DNA from: Chryseobacterium sp. LJ668
GTDB lineage: Bacteria > Bacteroidota > Bacteroidia > Flavobacteriales > Weeksellaceae
Assembly: GCF_019613955.1 (NCBI RefSeq)
Contig: NZ_CP080443.1
Coordinates: 806,001-870,000 of the forward strand
Direction of reading: 5' to 3'
DNA: 64,000 nt
Both the position numbers and the translations under genes were made by a program. Of this stretch, positions 9,498-18,191 are shown in pieces; within the stretch, counting starts at the first letter, position 1; the number at the start of each line of letters is the position of its first letter. Under the pieces are notes generated by a model. The model had not been told where the DNA came from and searched no databases. It saw nothing but the letters and a program-made list of their open reading frames with translations.

Positions 9498-9523
9498 AAA
9501 AACCCCTATAAAAAGGGGTTTTT
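9498..9523. terminator. Bidirectional terminator between the small unit and tRNA-Met
   Basis: AAAAACCCC (9498-9506) pairs with GGGGTTTTT (9515-9523) around an 8-nt loop, and the plus strand continues with T. It serves the tRNA on the minus strand and anything transcribed from the left on the plus strand. Confidence 0.85.
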
Positions 9524-9525
9524 TG

Positions 9526-9599
9526 TAGCGAAGACGGGAATTGAACCCGTGACCTCAGGGTTATGAATCCTGCGCTCTAACCAACTGAGCTACCTCGCC
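9526..9599 (-). tRNA. tRNA-Met (CAT)
   Basis: Read on the minus strand the 74 nt fold as a cloverleaf. The acceptor is GGCGAGG paired with CTTCGCT, the D arm is GCTC...GAGC, and the anticodon loop TTCATAA has CAT at 9565-9563. The T arm is ACGGG TTCAATT CCCGT, with discriminator A and no encoded CCA. The anticodon stem has one A-C mismatch next to the loop. It lacks the three G-C pairs expected of the initiator, so it is read as elongator Met; a tRNA-Ile2 (lysidine type) is the alternative. Confidence 0.92.
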
Positions 9600-9643
9600 G
9601 GTTTGGTGGTGCAAATATATAAAATATTTGACATTCACCAAAA

Positions 9644-10927
9644 TTATTTTAGATTTAAATACGTCAAAACATCGCCTACATGGTCTGGTTTACTGATAAT
9701 CTTGTTGTTAGCATCTAAAATAAAATAGCTTGGTGTAGCATGTACATTATAGGTTTCTGCATAGGTACTATTCCAGCCTCGTAATTCCGAATCATTTATC
9801 CAAGGGAATGCTGCAATTTTCTTGCTGTAAGAGTCTTTATCAGAGTCTAATGAAAGACCGATCACCTGAATATTTTTAGCTTTTAGTTCATTATATTTTT
9901 CTAAAAGTTTTGGAAGCTCAGTCTCACAGTGAGAACATGTTGAAGACCAAAAAACGACCACTTTTTTATCTGCCTTTACATCAGCGATCGATTTTGCCGT
10001 TGTGTTTACCACAGACTGAAACTTATAATTTGGAAATACTGCTCCAATTTCTACATTGGCATTTGACTTCAGCGTAGATGCTAATCTGTCTGTAATCGTA
10101 CATTTAAGATTTTTTGCTAAAGACAAATATTTATTTTTAAATTCGGTCATTTCATAGACATCAAAAATATCAATTAATTCAGATAGCACAATTTGTCCGC
10201 GTGGTGTTTCAACTTTCAATCGGGCGAGTAATTTATCTACAGACTGCGTAACGTTTGTATTTCCGCCATCATTTAGGTAAGCCACTAAAATAGGCCTTAC
10301 CAACGAGGAAGATTCTAGCATATCATTAGATTTATCAAAAAAATCAATAACTTCATCCTGAGTAGCTTTCTTAGTGGTATCAGTGGTTAAAAATTTAGCA
10401 TAATTAGTATTGTAGTAGGAAATAAAAGGATGTTTGGCAGCATCAATAGTTGAAGATCCTGAAAGCCTTCCCATCTCGGCGATTAAAGCCTTCCCAAAGT
10501 CTGTATTGTCTTTATAATAATCTTTGATTTGCGACAATGCAGGAAGTATCAGTTCTTTTTTCTGAGATGACTCCTGAATGGTACTCATCAACTCATTGGC
10601 TTCGTCCTGGTAGATTATATTTTTAATTTTATTATTCTGGGTTTCAAGTTTTATGCTGACGTTTTTATTTTCAGAAATAAAACTGATGCTGTTATTGGTA
10701 TTTGGAAAATAAACTTTCATCATCCCTGAATAGTTTTTCGGGTACTTAAAAATCCAGGAGTTGTTTTTGTTTTGTTCTTTTGTAACTATAATATCTTTTG
10801 AGCCACTGAGTGTGTATAAAATTGCTTCCTGCTCTTTAAAATCTGCCGGAGTCTCAACGTTGACTGAAAACTGTGCATGTAATGAGAATGCACATAAAAT
10901 CCCTGATAATACGAATATTTTTTTCAT
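9644..10927 (-). CDS. TlpA-like disulfide reductase with N-terminal extension
   Basis: The 427-residue secreted protein begins with a signal peptide ending at HAQF. About 300 residues of beta-sandwich/helical DUF4369-like sequence follow, then a thioredoxin domain with the active site C331-S-H-C334 and the cis-proline motif ATPSYF. Such Bacteroidota proteins reduce periplasmic disulfides or act in cytochrome c maturation and envelope quality control. The start lies right behind a terminator hairpin (10943-10968), so it is either a separate transcript or expressed by read-through from the two upstream genes. Confidence 0.88.
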   Translation of the reverse strand: MKKIFVLSGILCAFSLHAQFSVNVETPADFKEQEAILYTLSGSKDIIVTKEQNKNNSWIFKYPKNYSGMMKVYFPNTNNSISFISENKNVSIKLETQNNKIKNIIYQDEANELMSTIQESSQKKELILPALSQIKDYYKDNTDFGKALIAEMGRLSGSSTIDAAKHPFISYYNTNYAKFLTTDTTKKATQDEVIDFFDKSNDMLESSSLVRPILVAYLNDGGNTNVTQSVDKLLARLKVETPRGQIVLSELIDIFDVYEMTEFKNKYLSLAKNLKCTITDRLASTLKSNANVEIGAVFPNYKFQSVVNTTAKSIADVKADKKVVVFWSSTCSHCETELPKLLEKYNELKAKNIQVIGLSLDSDKDSYSKKIAAFPWINDSELRGWNSTYAETYNVHATPSYFILDANNKIISKPDHVGDVLTYLNLK

Positions 10928-10942
10928 CCTGTAAAAATAAAA

Positions 10943-10968
10943 AAACTCCCTGACTAATCAGAGAGTTT
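10943..10968 (-). terminator. Terminator between the PID-CTERM gene and the TlpA gene
   Basis: AAACTCCCTGA (10943-10953) pairs with TCAGAGAGTTT (10958-10968) with one mismatch and a CTAA loop. On the minus strand it is followed by T7 and a further T-rich run ending only a few bases from the tlpA-like ATG. Confidence 0.75.
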
Positions 10969-10987
10969 AAAATATTTTAATATATAA

Positions 10988-11188
10988 TTATATTTTTTGT
11001 GTCTTATATTTTTTAGCAAAAAAGGCAATCAGTAGAATTGCTGCAAGTGCTAAAATATAAACATACATATCAATCGGCGAGGCTGGTCGGCCAGGACCAA
11101 CACCTCCAACACCACCACCAGGGTTCGGCGGCTGTGCATTTGCAAACAATGCTGCAAAAATAAAAACGAGGGTTAAAATTTTATTCAT
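10988..11188 (-). CDS. PID-CTERM small sorted protein
   Basis: The 66-residue protein has a signal peptide ending FANAQ, a Pro/Gly-rich linker (about 20-36), then PIDMYVY followed by a hydrophobic helix and a basic tail KKYKTQK. This layout (sorting motif, membrane helix, positive tail) matches the domain named PID-CTERM in Bacteroidota. It is thought to be a tripartite C-terminal sorting signal analogous to PEP-CTERM. Almost nothing lies between the two export signals, so the mature peptide would be tiny. It follows the T9SS cargo gene by 16 bp and is probably co-transcribed with it. Confidence 0.7.
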   Translation of the reverse strand: MNKILTLVFIFAALFANAQPPNPGGGVGGVGPGRPASPIDMYVYILALAAILLIAFFAKKYKTQKI

Positions 11189-11204
11189 CTTTTTAAATTG
11201 TGCT

Positions 11205-13154
11205 TTACTTTAATATTTTAGTATTAACGGTTTCTCCTTTATCAGAAACAATTTTCACTATATAAGAATTTTTCAGTGAGTGGTCTAGTTCGATCACAAA
11301 ATCTGAAGAGGTATTCACTGATTTTTTAGAGATCACAAGTTTACCGCTCATATCAAAAACTTCAATATCTGCCTTCTTCCAGTAAGGATCAAACCTAACG
11401 ATATAATTGGTAATTTCGGGATTGTAAATTACCATTGTTCTGGAAGGTTTAGCAGTGGTGGTTTCAGTATTTAAAACACTATCCGGCAAACCGTAATAAA
11501 GGTCGTATTCCGACCCAGTAACAGGAATTACAGCATCCTGACTGGCTGCCATCACCGTTCCATTCGGAGCTTTGTAATAAAATCCTATACCGGTAGATAG
11601 TTGATGTGTTCCTGTATTTACCAATTCTGCATTTTCTCTAATTTCAAACTTGTACGATTTAATAGTATTAAGATCGTAATTTACCAGCTTGATATTTTTT
11701 CCTTGGAAAGTGTTTTCATTAGCTTCATTGATGTACAACCAATATAGAGAAGTAAAATTGTTATCATACCCTCCTGTTAGAGCTTCTTCAAAAGTTCCTA
11801 ATATACTGCTTGAGCTATTGGTAACCTGAGTCAGAGCATTAGATGAATGTCCTGTTGAACCATTAGGGTATACAACATAATATGTTCTTCCAACTTCATC
11901 GCCATTTACATCAAGACCAATTACTCCCAGTTGTTTTACAGTACCTGTATCTACATTTTTATTTGCAGTAATACCATAATCTGTAGTAGCTGCTCTAGGT
12001 GTATAATTAAATCTTCTTAGATTAGCAAAATTAAGAAGATTATTAGGATTAACCGCTGTATTATTGTTAAGTTTTATAACAAAAGTTCCCAAGGGTCTTA
12101 CCATCATATCTCGAACATCTCCTGTCGGTACACCCGACGCAAATGTGATAAATTTATATGAGCTAGAACCGGTACCACCCGCTTGAGTTGTTGTTACTCC
12201 TGAAACTTCTAATCTTAATCCACGGATCGTGGTTAGGTTTATTCCGTCACCAATTACAGCTGCCTCGGTGATTGCAATTCTAGAAAGATCAAGATTGGTC
12301 ATAAATGGATTAGCAAACTGGTATATATTTTTACCATATGTTCCCTGCCATACGCCTGAACCAGCATCGAAAGCATCCTGAAGGTAAGTATTATATTTTT
12401 CGTTATACTGATTTGTATTATTGCCGTTTGTACCAAAGGTTACAGTAGAGCCAGCATTTTGTAAAGTTACCGTAGTTCCAATATCTGTCAATGGTCGCCC
12501 TTTAAGAGTTCTTGTTAAGGAGCTAACATTAAGTCCTAAACCTCCCAGCATATAATAAGCTGTTCCCGGGTTGGTCACTCCTAATTTTGTTGTAACAGGA
12601 ACATTTTTAGACACTACCGTTGCGTTATCCCAAGTAAGAACTTCATTTTGAGAATATCTCGTATTTGAGAATGTTTTCCCTAATTCTGTACTTAGCGTGG
12701 ATACTGTTTTGTCATAAAAAGGTAGACCTATCTGCTGATAAGTACCATGATTAATAGCTCTAAACTCCTGATCTACAATACCGGTAATATTTGTCTGAGG
12801 AATACCCGAAATAAATAGCTGTCCATAAGTATAAACTGAAGACACTCCCGGAGAATTGTAGGATGCATTTTCATTAAGCTTATTAACAAAATTGCCGCCT
12901 CCGGTGGCTTCTGTTTTATCGGCATTTGCCGCATCAATAGTCTTAAATGAATCTGTGGCACTACCTGAAACCATAACATTACCATGATTTTCAAGTACTC
13001 CAGTACCTTTCATTTGCATTCCGCCACCATTATAAACGAGGGTACCTTTGCTCACATACATATTAGCAGTATCGCCTACATGTAATAGAATATTCTGAGC
13101 ATGAACAGAATAGCTAAGTGCTATAAGTCCTATAGTAAATAAATTTTTTTTCAT
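11205..13154 (-). CDS. Secreted protein with T9SS type A sorting domain
   Basis: The 649-residue protein has a signal peptide (ending SVHAQN). A long beta-rich, Asn/Thr-rich body shows no catalytic motif I recognise. The last 75 or so residues form a T9SS type A C-terminal domain (IYNPEITNYIVRFD, ADIEVFDMSGKLV, SYIVKIVSDKG). It should be exported by the SprA channel and anchored on or released from the cell surface. The body begins with an NxGxL-type stretch found in flavobacterial adhesin-like proteins. Confidence 0.85.
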   Translation of the reverse strand: MKKNLFTIGLIALSYSVHAQNILLHVGDTANMYVSKGTLVYNGGGMQMKGTGVLENHGNVMVSGSATDSFKTIDAANADKTEATGGGNFVNKLNENASYNSPGVSSVYTYGQLFISGIPQTNITGIVDQEFRAINHGTYQQIGLPFYDKTVSTLSTELGKTFSNTRYSQNEVLTWDNATVVSKNVPVTTKLGVTNPGTAYYMLGGLGLNVSSLTRTLKGRPLTDIGTTVTLQNAGSTVTFGTNGNNTNQYNEKYNTYLQDAFDAGSGVWQGTYGKNIYQFANPFMTNLDLSRIAITEAAVIGDGINLTTIRGLRLEVSGVTTTQAGGTGSSSYKFITFASGVPTGDVRDMMVRPLGTFVIKLNNNTAVNPNNLLNFANLRRFNYTPRAATTDYGITANKNVDTGTVKQLGVIGLDVNGDEVGRTYYVVYPNGSTGHSSNALTQVTNSSSSILGTFEEALTGGYDNNFTSLYWLYINEANENTFQGKNIKLVNYDLNTIKSYKFEIRENAELVNTGTHQLSTGIGFYYKAPNGTVMAASQDAVIPVTGSEYDLYYGLPDSVLNTETTTAKPSRTMVIYNPEITNYIVRFDPYWKKADIEVFDMSGKLVISKKSVNTSSDFVIELDHSLKNSYIVKIVSDKGETVNTKILK

Positions 13155-13191
13155 TGTGCATTATATTTAGGGTTAATACAATCTTCACCTG

Positions 13192-13199
13192 CAAAGATA
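13192..13199 (-). promoter_or_regulatory. Candidate -7 box of the T9SS cargo promoter
   Basis: The minus strand reads TATCTTTG, matching TAnnTTTG, 37 bp before the ATG at 13154 and after the clpX stop. The -33 region is only T-rich. Confidence 0.5.
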
Positions 13200-13226
13200 T
13201 AACTTTTTTTGAAAAAAAATATAAAT

Positions 13227-14414
13227 TTACTTATTAATCAAAGTATTATCATCCGTTAATATGATTTCTTCGTCTTCACCTATTGAAAACATGTAGTTTT
13301 CTAGTACTTTTTCTGTAGTCCCTCGTAATCCTCTAGCTCCTAAACCTTTTTCCATTGTTTCCTCTACAATTTTATCAATAGAGCCTTCTGTAAATATCAA
13401 CTTTGTTCCGTCCATCTTGAAGAGTTCTATAAACTGATTAGTGATAGAATTCTTTGGCTCTGTCATGATTCTGATCATAGTTTCTTTAGTAAGTTTTTCC
13501 AGATAAGTAATGATCGGAAACCTTCCGAGAAGTTCAGGAATTAATCCGAAAGAACGCAGATCGATCGCATTAAGATTTGTCAATATATAATCATCTTCAT
13601 TTGCTTTGTTGATTTTTTCTGAGCTGAAACCGATCGCCTGCTTATTCAATCTTCTTTCGATAATTTCTTTGATACCATCAAAAGCACCACCTGCTATAAA
13701 AAGAATATTCTGCGTATTCACCTGAATATATTTCTGATCCGGATGCTTTCTTCCTCCCTGTGGTGGTACATTCACGATGCTACCTTCAAGAAGCTTCAAC
13801 AAACCCTGTTGTACTCCTTCTCCGGATACATCCCTTGTAATACTTGGATTATCAGATTTTCTTGCGATTTTATCAATTTCATCAATAAATACAATTCCTT
13901 TTTCTGCCTTTTCTACATCGTAATCTGCCACCATCAGAAGTCTTGACAAGATGCTTTCTACATCTTCACCCACATATCCTGCTTCAGTTAAGATTGTTGC
14001 ATCTACAATACAAAAAGGAACATTCAATTCTTTGGCAATTGTTTTTGCCAATAAAGTTTTACCCGTTCCTGTCTCACCAATCATAATGATATTGGATTTC
14101 TCCAATTCAACCTCTCTGTTTTCGTCTTTTGCGTGCAACAGTCTTTTGTAATGATTGTAAACAGCGATAGAAAGCTGCTTTTTTGCCTGATCCTGACCTA
14201 TTACATACAGGTCAAGAAATTCTTTTATCTGTTTAGGTTTTTTTAATTCGTCTATGCTTTCTGCAGGAGAATAACCTGCCGGAGAAACGCTTTCTTTAAC
14301 GATAGAATGTGCCTGCTCGATACAGTTTTCGCAAATAAATCCGTTTTGTCCCGAGACCAGCATTTGCACTTCATTTCTTTTCTTGCCACAGAAAGAACAT
14401 TGGTTTGCATTCAT
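13227..14414 (-). CDS. clpX: ATP-dependent Clp protease ATP-binding subunit ClpX
   Basis: The 395-residue AAA+ unfoldase has an N-terminal zinc finger (C6, C9, C28, C31), Walker A GETGTGKT (113-120), Walker B VFIDEID (175-181), arginine-finger/sensor motifs ELLGRFP and the GARGLRG sensor 2. It recognises tagged proteins, unfolds them and feeds ClpP. No clpP lies next to it; the neighbour upstream is the HIT gene. Length is slightly below the usual 410-425 because the zinc-finger linker is short. Confidence 0.97.
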   Translation of the reverse strand: MNANQCSFCGKKRNEVQMLVSGQNGFICENCIEQAHSIVKESVSPAGYSPAESIDELKKPKQIKEFLDLYVIGQDQAKKQLSIAVYNHYKRLLHAKDENREVELEKSNIIMIGETGTGKTLLAKTIAKELNVPFCIVDATILTEAGYVGEDVESILSRLLMVADYDVEKAEKGIVFIDEIDKIARKSDNPSITRDVSGEGVQQGLLKLLEGSIVNVPPQGGRKHPDQKYIQVNTQNILFIAGGAFDGIKEIIERRLNKQAIGFSSEKINKANEDDYILTNLNAIDLRSFGLIPELLGRFPIITYLEKLTKETMIRIMTEPKNSITNQFIELFKMDGTKLIFTEGSIDKIVEETMEKGLGARGLRGTTEKVLENYMFSIGEDEEIILTDDNTLINK

Positions 14415-14475
14415 TTTAATTTAAATATAAGTAAAGAAAGTCGTAAAAATTACCTTTTTACGACGTCTTATTTTG

Positions 14476-14865
14476 TTAAGAATTAATTATTGAATTTTGT
14501 ATTTCTCTGTATTCTTCCACAGATAATTTCAGGCGCTCATTTTTGAAGTTCATATCCTCCACCTTCTGCAGCGGAATCAGATGAATATGGGCATGTGGAA
14601 CTTCAAGACCCACAACCGCTACTCCAATTCTGATGCATGGAATTGCACTTTTCACTTTCTTAGCTACTTCCTGAGCAAAGCCCCAAAGGTTTTTATATTC
14701 TTCGCTCTCGAGATCAAAAATAAGATCAACTTCTTTCTTGGGAATAACCAAAGTATGCCCCTTCACCAAAGGCATAGCATCCAGAAATGCAATAAAATGA
14801 TCGTTTTCTGCAATTTTATAGGCCGGAATTTCTCCACTGATGATTTTTGCAAATATTGAGCTCAT
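14476..14865 (-). CDS. HIT family nucleotide-binding protein
   Basis: The 129-residue protein has the histidine triad HAHIHL (H91, H93, H95) and the upstream HTLVIPKK strand. Bacterial HIT (HinT-like) proteins hydrolyse adenosine phosphoramidates and similar AMP derivatives in the cytosol. It lies 39 bp downstream of greA and 61 bp upstream of clpX, a cluster of general housekeeping genes. Confidence 0.92.
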   Translation of the reverse strand: MSSIFAKIISGEIPAYKIAENDHFIAFLDAMPLVKGHTLVIPKKEVDLIFDLESEEYKNLWGFAQEVAKKVKSAIPCIRIGVAVVGLEVPHAHIHLIPLQKVEDMNFKNERLKLSVEEYREIQNSIINS

Positions 14866-14904
14866 TATAGAAATTATAGTTAGGTGTTACGAATACAAAT
14901 TTTA

Positions 14905-15375
14905 TTAAAGAGTAATTTCTAATACTTCAAAAGACAATTTGTTACCGTTTGGTAAAACGATCTCAGCATTTTCACCGATGACCTTTCCTAGCAATCCTTT
15001 TGCGATAGGTGTATTGACAGAGATTTTTCCCGTTTTCAAATCACTTTCGTTATCTGGTACCAGTTTAAAAATCTGCTCTTTTTTGGTATCGTTATTCATC
15101 AGCCTCACTGTAGTTAAGATCGAAACTTTTGAGGTATCAAGCTGGGTTTCGTCGATTACTTTAGAAGTTGTGACAATATCTTTCAGTTTAGAAATTCTCA
15201 TTTCCAGCATTCCTTGTGCTTCTTTGGCTGCGTCATATTCTGCATTTTCAGACAAATCTCCTTTATCTCTTGCTTCTGCTATCTGCTGAGTAATCTTAGG
15301 TCTCTCTATCTTTTCCAATTGCTCAAGCTCGGCTTTCATTTTTTCTAATCCTTCCTTAGTTACATAGCTCGCCAT
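14905..15375 (-). CDS. greA: Transcription elongation factor GreA
   Basis: The 156-residue protein has the GreA/GreB N-terminal coiled coil (about 1-75, with the tip motif DKGDLSENAEYDAAKEAQ partly visible near 40-57) and the C-terminal FKBP-like domain (SVNTPIAKGLLGK). It enters the RNA polymerase secondary channel and stimulates transcript cleavage in stalled complexes. A perfect palindrome (15411-15426) lies 36 bp upstream of the start. Confidence 0.96.
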   Translation of the reverse strand: MASYVTKEGLEKMKAELEQLEKIERPKITQQIAEARDKGDLSENAEYDAAKEAQGMLEMRISKLKDIVTTSKVIDETQLDTSKVSILTTVRLMNNDTKKEQIFKLVPDNESDLKTGKISVNTPIAKGLLGKVIGENAEIVLPNGNKLSFEVLEITL

Positions 15376-15410
15376 AATTTTTAAAATTTAGTTTTAGTAT
15401 AAAAAAATAA

Positions 15411-15426
15411 TCCGACATTTGTCGGA
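15411..15426. promoter_or_regulatory. Palindrome in the greA upstream region
   Basis: TCCGACATTTGTCGGA is a perfect 16-bp inverted repeat between divergent greA and a lipoprotein gene. On the minus strand it is followed by TTATTTTTTTATA, so in a greA leader it would look like a small terminator or attenuator. As DNA it could be an operator. Confidence 0.45.
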
Positions 15427-15484
15427 CAATGTTTTTGCGCGTTAATCGTTATTGTTTTACAAATATATAAAAATTTATATTGAA

Positions 15485-15943
15485 ATGAAAAAAACTTTCT
15501 CAATCATATCATTTTTCATCTTATTGACTTTCAGTTTATTAAACATAAACTCATGTGGCAGCACAGAAGACACGGTAAGTTGTTTTCCGGACTCACCAAT
15601 TAGTGTTAATTTAAATTTAAATCTGGCAGCATATAATGATTTAAATTATGTAGGACAGCCAATTTACATCGACGAGCAGCAATCGGGAACACGCGGTCTT
15701 ATCGTGGTAAGAACTGCAGATGTTCCGGCTTCATTTAAAGTGTATGACAGAAATGCTCCTCATCTTTGTCCTGAAAACAATACCACTCTTGAAATTAAAG
15801 ATAACATCAGCATCATATGTCCGAAAGACAATGCAACATGGATTTTAATCACAGGTCAACCAACAGCAGTTTCTTCTGTTCCACCAAAAACTTACTTTTG
15901 GAGCTATGATGCGGCAACGAAAAATCTAAATCTTTATAATTAA
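15485..15943 (+). CDS. Lipoprotein of unknown function
   Basis: The ATG at 15485 (MKKTFSIISF) is chosen over an in-frame ATG at 15452 because it directly starts a lipoprotein signal peptide with lipobox LNINSC. The mature part (about 130 residues) is beta-rich and includes the cysteines in FPDS and SIICPKD contexts. It resembles small flavobacterial lipoproteins without known function. Its stop overlaps the start of dtd (TAATG), so the two are translationally coupled. Confidence 0.8.
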   Translation: MKKTFSIISFFILLTFSLLNINSCGSTEDTVSCFPDSPISVNLNLNLAAYNDLNYVGQPIYIDEQQSGTRGLIVVRTADVPASFKVYDRNAPHLCPENNTTLEIKDNISIICPKDNATWILITGQPTAVSSVPPKTYFWSYDAATKNLNLYN

Positions 15944-16392
15944 TGAAAGTTGTTATTCAAAGAGTATCGGAAGCAAGCGTGCAGGTTGAAGGAAAAATAG
16001 TCGGGGAAATAGGAAAAGGACTTATGCTTCTTATAGGAATTGACGATAATGACGAAAAAACCGATGCCGACTGGCTCATTCAAAAAATTTTAAATCTCAG
16101 AATTTTCGGTGACGAAAATGACAAACTCAATCTTTCGATTACAGATATAGCTGGCGAAATTCTCTGCATTAGCCAGTTTACGCTGATCGCTGATTACAAA
16201 AAAGGAAACCGTCCTTCATTTATCAAAGCTGCAAAACCAGACAAAGCAATACCCCTGTTTGAGTATTTTAAAAGTAATATCACAAAATCAGGATTAAAAA
16301 CCGAAAGTGGAATTTTTGGTGCAGATATGAATGTGGCACTTATAAATGACGGCCCGGTGACTATTGTTATGGATTCGTTGACAAAAAATTAG
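15943..16392 (+). CDS. dtd: D-aminoacyl-tRNA deacylase
   Basis: The 149-residue protein has both DTD signatures: SQFTL (77-81) and NDGPVT (135-140, the Gly-cisPro motif that rejects L-amino acids). It removes D-amino acids (and Gly from tRNA-Ala) from mischarged tRNAs in the cytosol. The ATG shares its A with the stop of the upstream lipoprotein gene. Confidence 0.96.
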   Translation: MKVVIQRVSEASVQVEGKIVGEIGKGLMLLIGIDDNDEKTDADWLIQKILNLRIFGDENDKLNLSITDIAGEILCISQFTLIADYKKGNRPSFIKAAKPDKAIPLFEYFKSNITKSGLKTESGIFGADMNVALINDGPVTIVMDSLTKN

Positions 16393-16557
16393 CACTACAC
16401 ATCTTTTCCTGTAAATTTTTCTGTAATATCGGCAGATTTTTGCTCGTATTCATATATTATATCACATATAAATGAAATAGTTACAAAATGTAACATTTAT
16501 TTATACATAACTTAAAGCTTTGTAAAGTAAATTATCTGCATTAATAAATATTTATTG

Positions 16558-16589
16558 TTGCATTATATGCAAATATTTGGCTAAATTTA
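16558..16589 (+). promoter_or_regulatory. Candidate promoter of the 16608 surface-protein gene
   Basis: TTG (16558-16560) and TAAATTTA (16582-16589, one base off TAnnTTTG) are separated by 21 bp, 19 bp before the ATG. Confidence 0.4.
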
Positions 16590-16607
16590 TAGTCCAAATC
16601 AAAAGTT

Positions 16608-17492
16608 ATGAAAAAAACATATTCACTATTTATTCTCTTGTTAGGGATGAATATATCAGCGCAAGTTGGAATTAACATAAACAATCCTAAATCTAGCTTA
16701 CATATTCAAAAGCGAACTGAACTCACCTTTCCGGATGGCATTATTCCTCCTAGGATATCGGGTGACTCTTTACGAATGAAAGCAGCCGCTTACTCTGCTG
16801 CCCAAAATGGTGCGATTGTCTATGTAACAAGTCCGGTAACCAATCCTGATCCGCTTACAGAACCTAAAACTCAGGACGTAGGAAGCAGAGGTTTTTTTGT
16901 TTATGATGCAAATTATACACATCCCAATACCTCTAAAGGAGTCTGGAATAAGGTTATGGAAATTGAAACTGAGTCCACAAGCGGAACTTATGCACTCAAA
17001 GCCTCCGGAAATGTTGCTCTCATCAGTTTATCGTTGAATTTATTAGGTTCTAATGTTAACTATATTCCTTTAACCAATACTTCAACTGCAATTTTTAATG
17101 TTGAAATTCCATCTTCACAAATAAGCAGTAACGTTTATAATGTGCCTTCAGACGGCATATACTACATTAATTATAGTTTCAGAACAGGACAGGGTGTTTC
17201 AGCAGAGTTGTTAACAGGAGCCCGCCCTGGACTTATTATTACAAAAACAGCCGGTGCTGCAACCACTGCATTAGATTACAGGTATTTTGGCAGCGTGAAT
17301 CTTCTAGATCTGGGAAGTATTTTAGGTATTGGGTTAGTTGTAGCTAATGTAACATTAACACAAGGGCAAATAAGCCATATTTATAAATTAAAAGCCGGAG
17401 ATATTTTAAGATTCGGGATCGTACAGGGCGGTTTAAGTTTAGGTGCAATTACAGATAAATCAGCAGAACTATCGATTTACAAAATCAGATAA
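16608..17492 (+). CDS. Secreted beta-rich protein of the VGIN...LHI family
   Basis: The 294-residue protein has a signal peptide ending ISAQ, then VGININNPKSSLHI. This N-terminal pattern also opens the three tandem proteins at 41913-44226 and is common in flavobacterial surface proteins. The C-terminal 140 residues are beta-rich and could form a jelly-roll. There is no T9SS C-terminal domain. Function is unknown. It ends at a strong bidirectional terminator. Confidence 0.75.
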   Translation: MKKTYSLFILLLGMNISAQVGININNPKSSLHIQKRTELTFPDGIIPPRISGDSLRMKAAAYSAAQNGAIVYVTSPVTNPDPLTEPKTQDVGSRGFFVYDANYTHPNTSKGVWNKVMEIETESTSGTYALKASGNVALISLSLNLLGSNVNYIPLTNTSTAIFNVEIPSSQISSNVYNVPSDGIYYINYSFRTGQGVSAELLTGARPGLIITKTAGAATTALDYRYFGSVNLLDLGSILGIGLVVANVTLTQGQISHIYKLKAGDILRFGIVQGGLSLGAITDKSAELSIYKIR

Positions 17493-17509
17493 ATTAAAAT
17501 TATACAATA

Positions 17510-17543
17510 AAAAAGTGCTTCCAAATTTTTAGAAGCACTTTTT
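17510..17543. terminator. Bidirectional terminator between convergent genes
   Basis: AAAAAGTGCTTC (17510-17521) and GAAGCACTTTTT (17532-17543) form a perfect 12-bp stem with a 10-nt loop. It serves the genes ending at 17492 (plus) and 17561 (minus). Confidence 0.9.
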
Positions 17544-17560
17544 ATATTTATTTCAATATC

Positions 17561-18076
17561 TTATCTTACCGGAACACTGCTGAAATTTAAAGCTATTTTA
17601 AGATTCATATCAGAACTTGTCTGATTTTTAAGTTCGTAAACCGTTCTTACGGTAACGCCTGTACTTTTTACAACCTCATCCAAAAATCCTGTGTCGCTGT
17701 TCAAATCTAAATTTAAGCTTGATGCGCTAGATCCAATATCAGATCTTGAAGCCACTAATTGTTCGGCCGTTCCGCTCGACGATATATAAACTTTTACCGA
17801 TTTTAAGGCACTTAAATTACCACCTACAGGCGATACGACAGATATTTTAGCATCTGAAATGCGAACATCTTTTATCTGTGCATTATTATTCCCGCCAAAC
17901 CACGTCTGCACGTTGGTAGCGGTTGCTGTTGAAGATACCTCTTTATTTGCAGGAACTCCGGTCGAGATCAAAACATTTGCGGTATAAGGAAATGTGTTCT
18001 GGATAACCGACTGTACAGTTCCGCAGCTTACCAATGCTGCCGAAGCTATAATTGCTGTTGAAAATATATTTTTCAT
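17561..18076 (-). CDS. Lipoprotein of unknown function
   Basis: The 171-residue protein has a lipoprotein signal with lipobox LVSC (Cys18). The mature part is Ser/Thr/Asn-rich and predicted to be a beta sandwich. It includes a repeated pattern of short strands around KSVKVYISS and a C-terminal LKIALNFSSV. I do not recognise a named domain. It is the last gene before the terminator at 17510-17543 and has its own upstream gap of 115 bp. Confidence 0.7.
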   Translation of the reverse strand: MKNIFSTAIIASAALVSCGTVQSVIQNTFPYTANVLISTGVPANKEVSSTATATNVQTWFGGNNNAQIKDVRISDAKISVVSPVGGNLSALKSVKVYISSSGTAEQLVASRSDIGSSASSLNLDLNSDTGFLDEVVKSTGVTVRTVYELKNQTSSDMNLKIALNFSSVPVR

Positions 18077-18191
18077 AAATAGATATTATTTTAAGGTGTA
18101 TTTTATTGAGCATTTACTGCAGATTATGAAATATGAAATATTTCGCTAAAATTAATTTTATAATTATTGATTTGCAGAAACTATACCAAAA

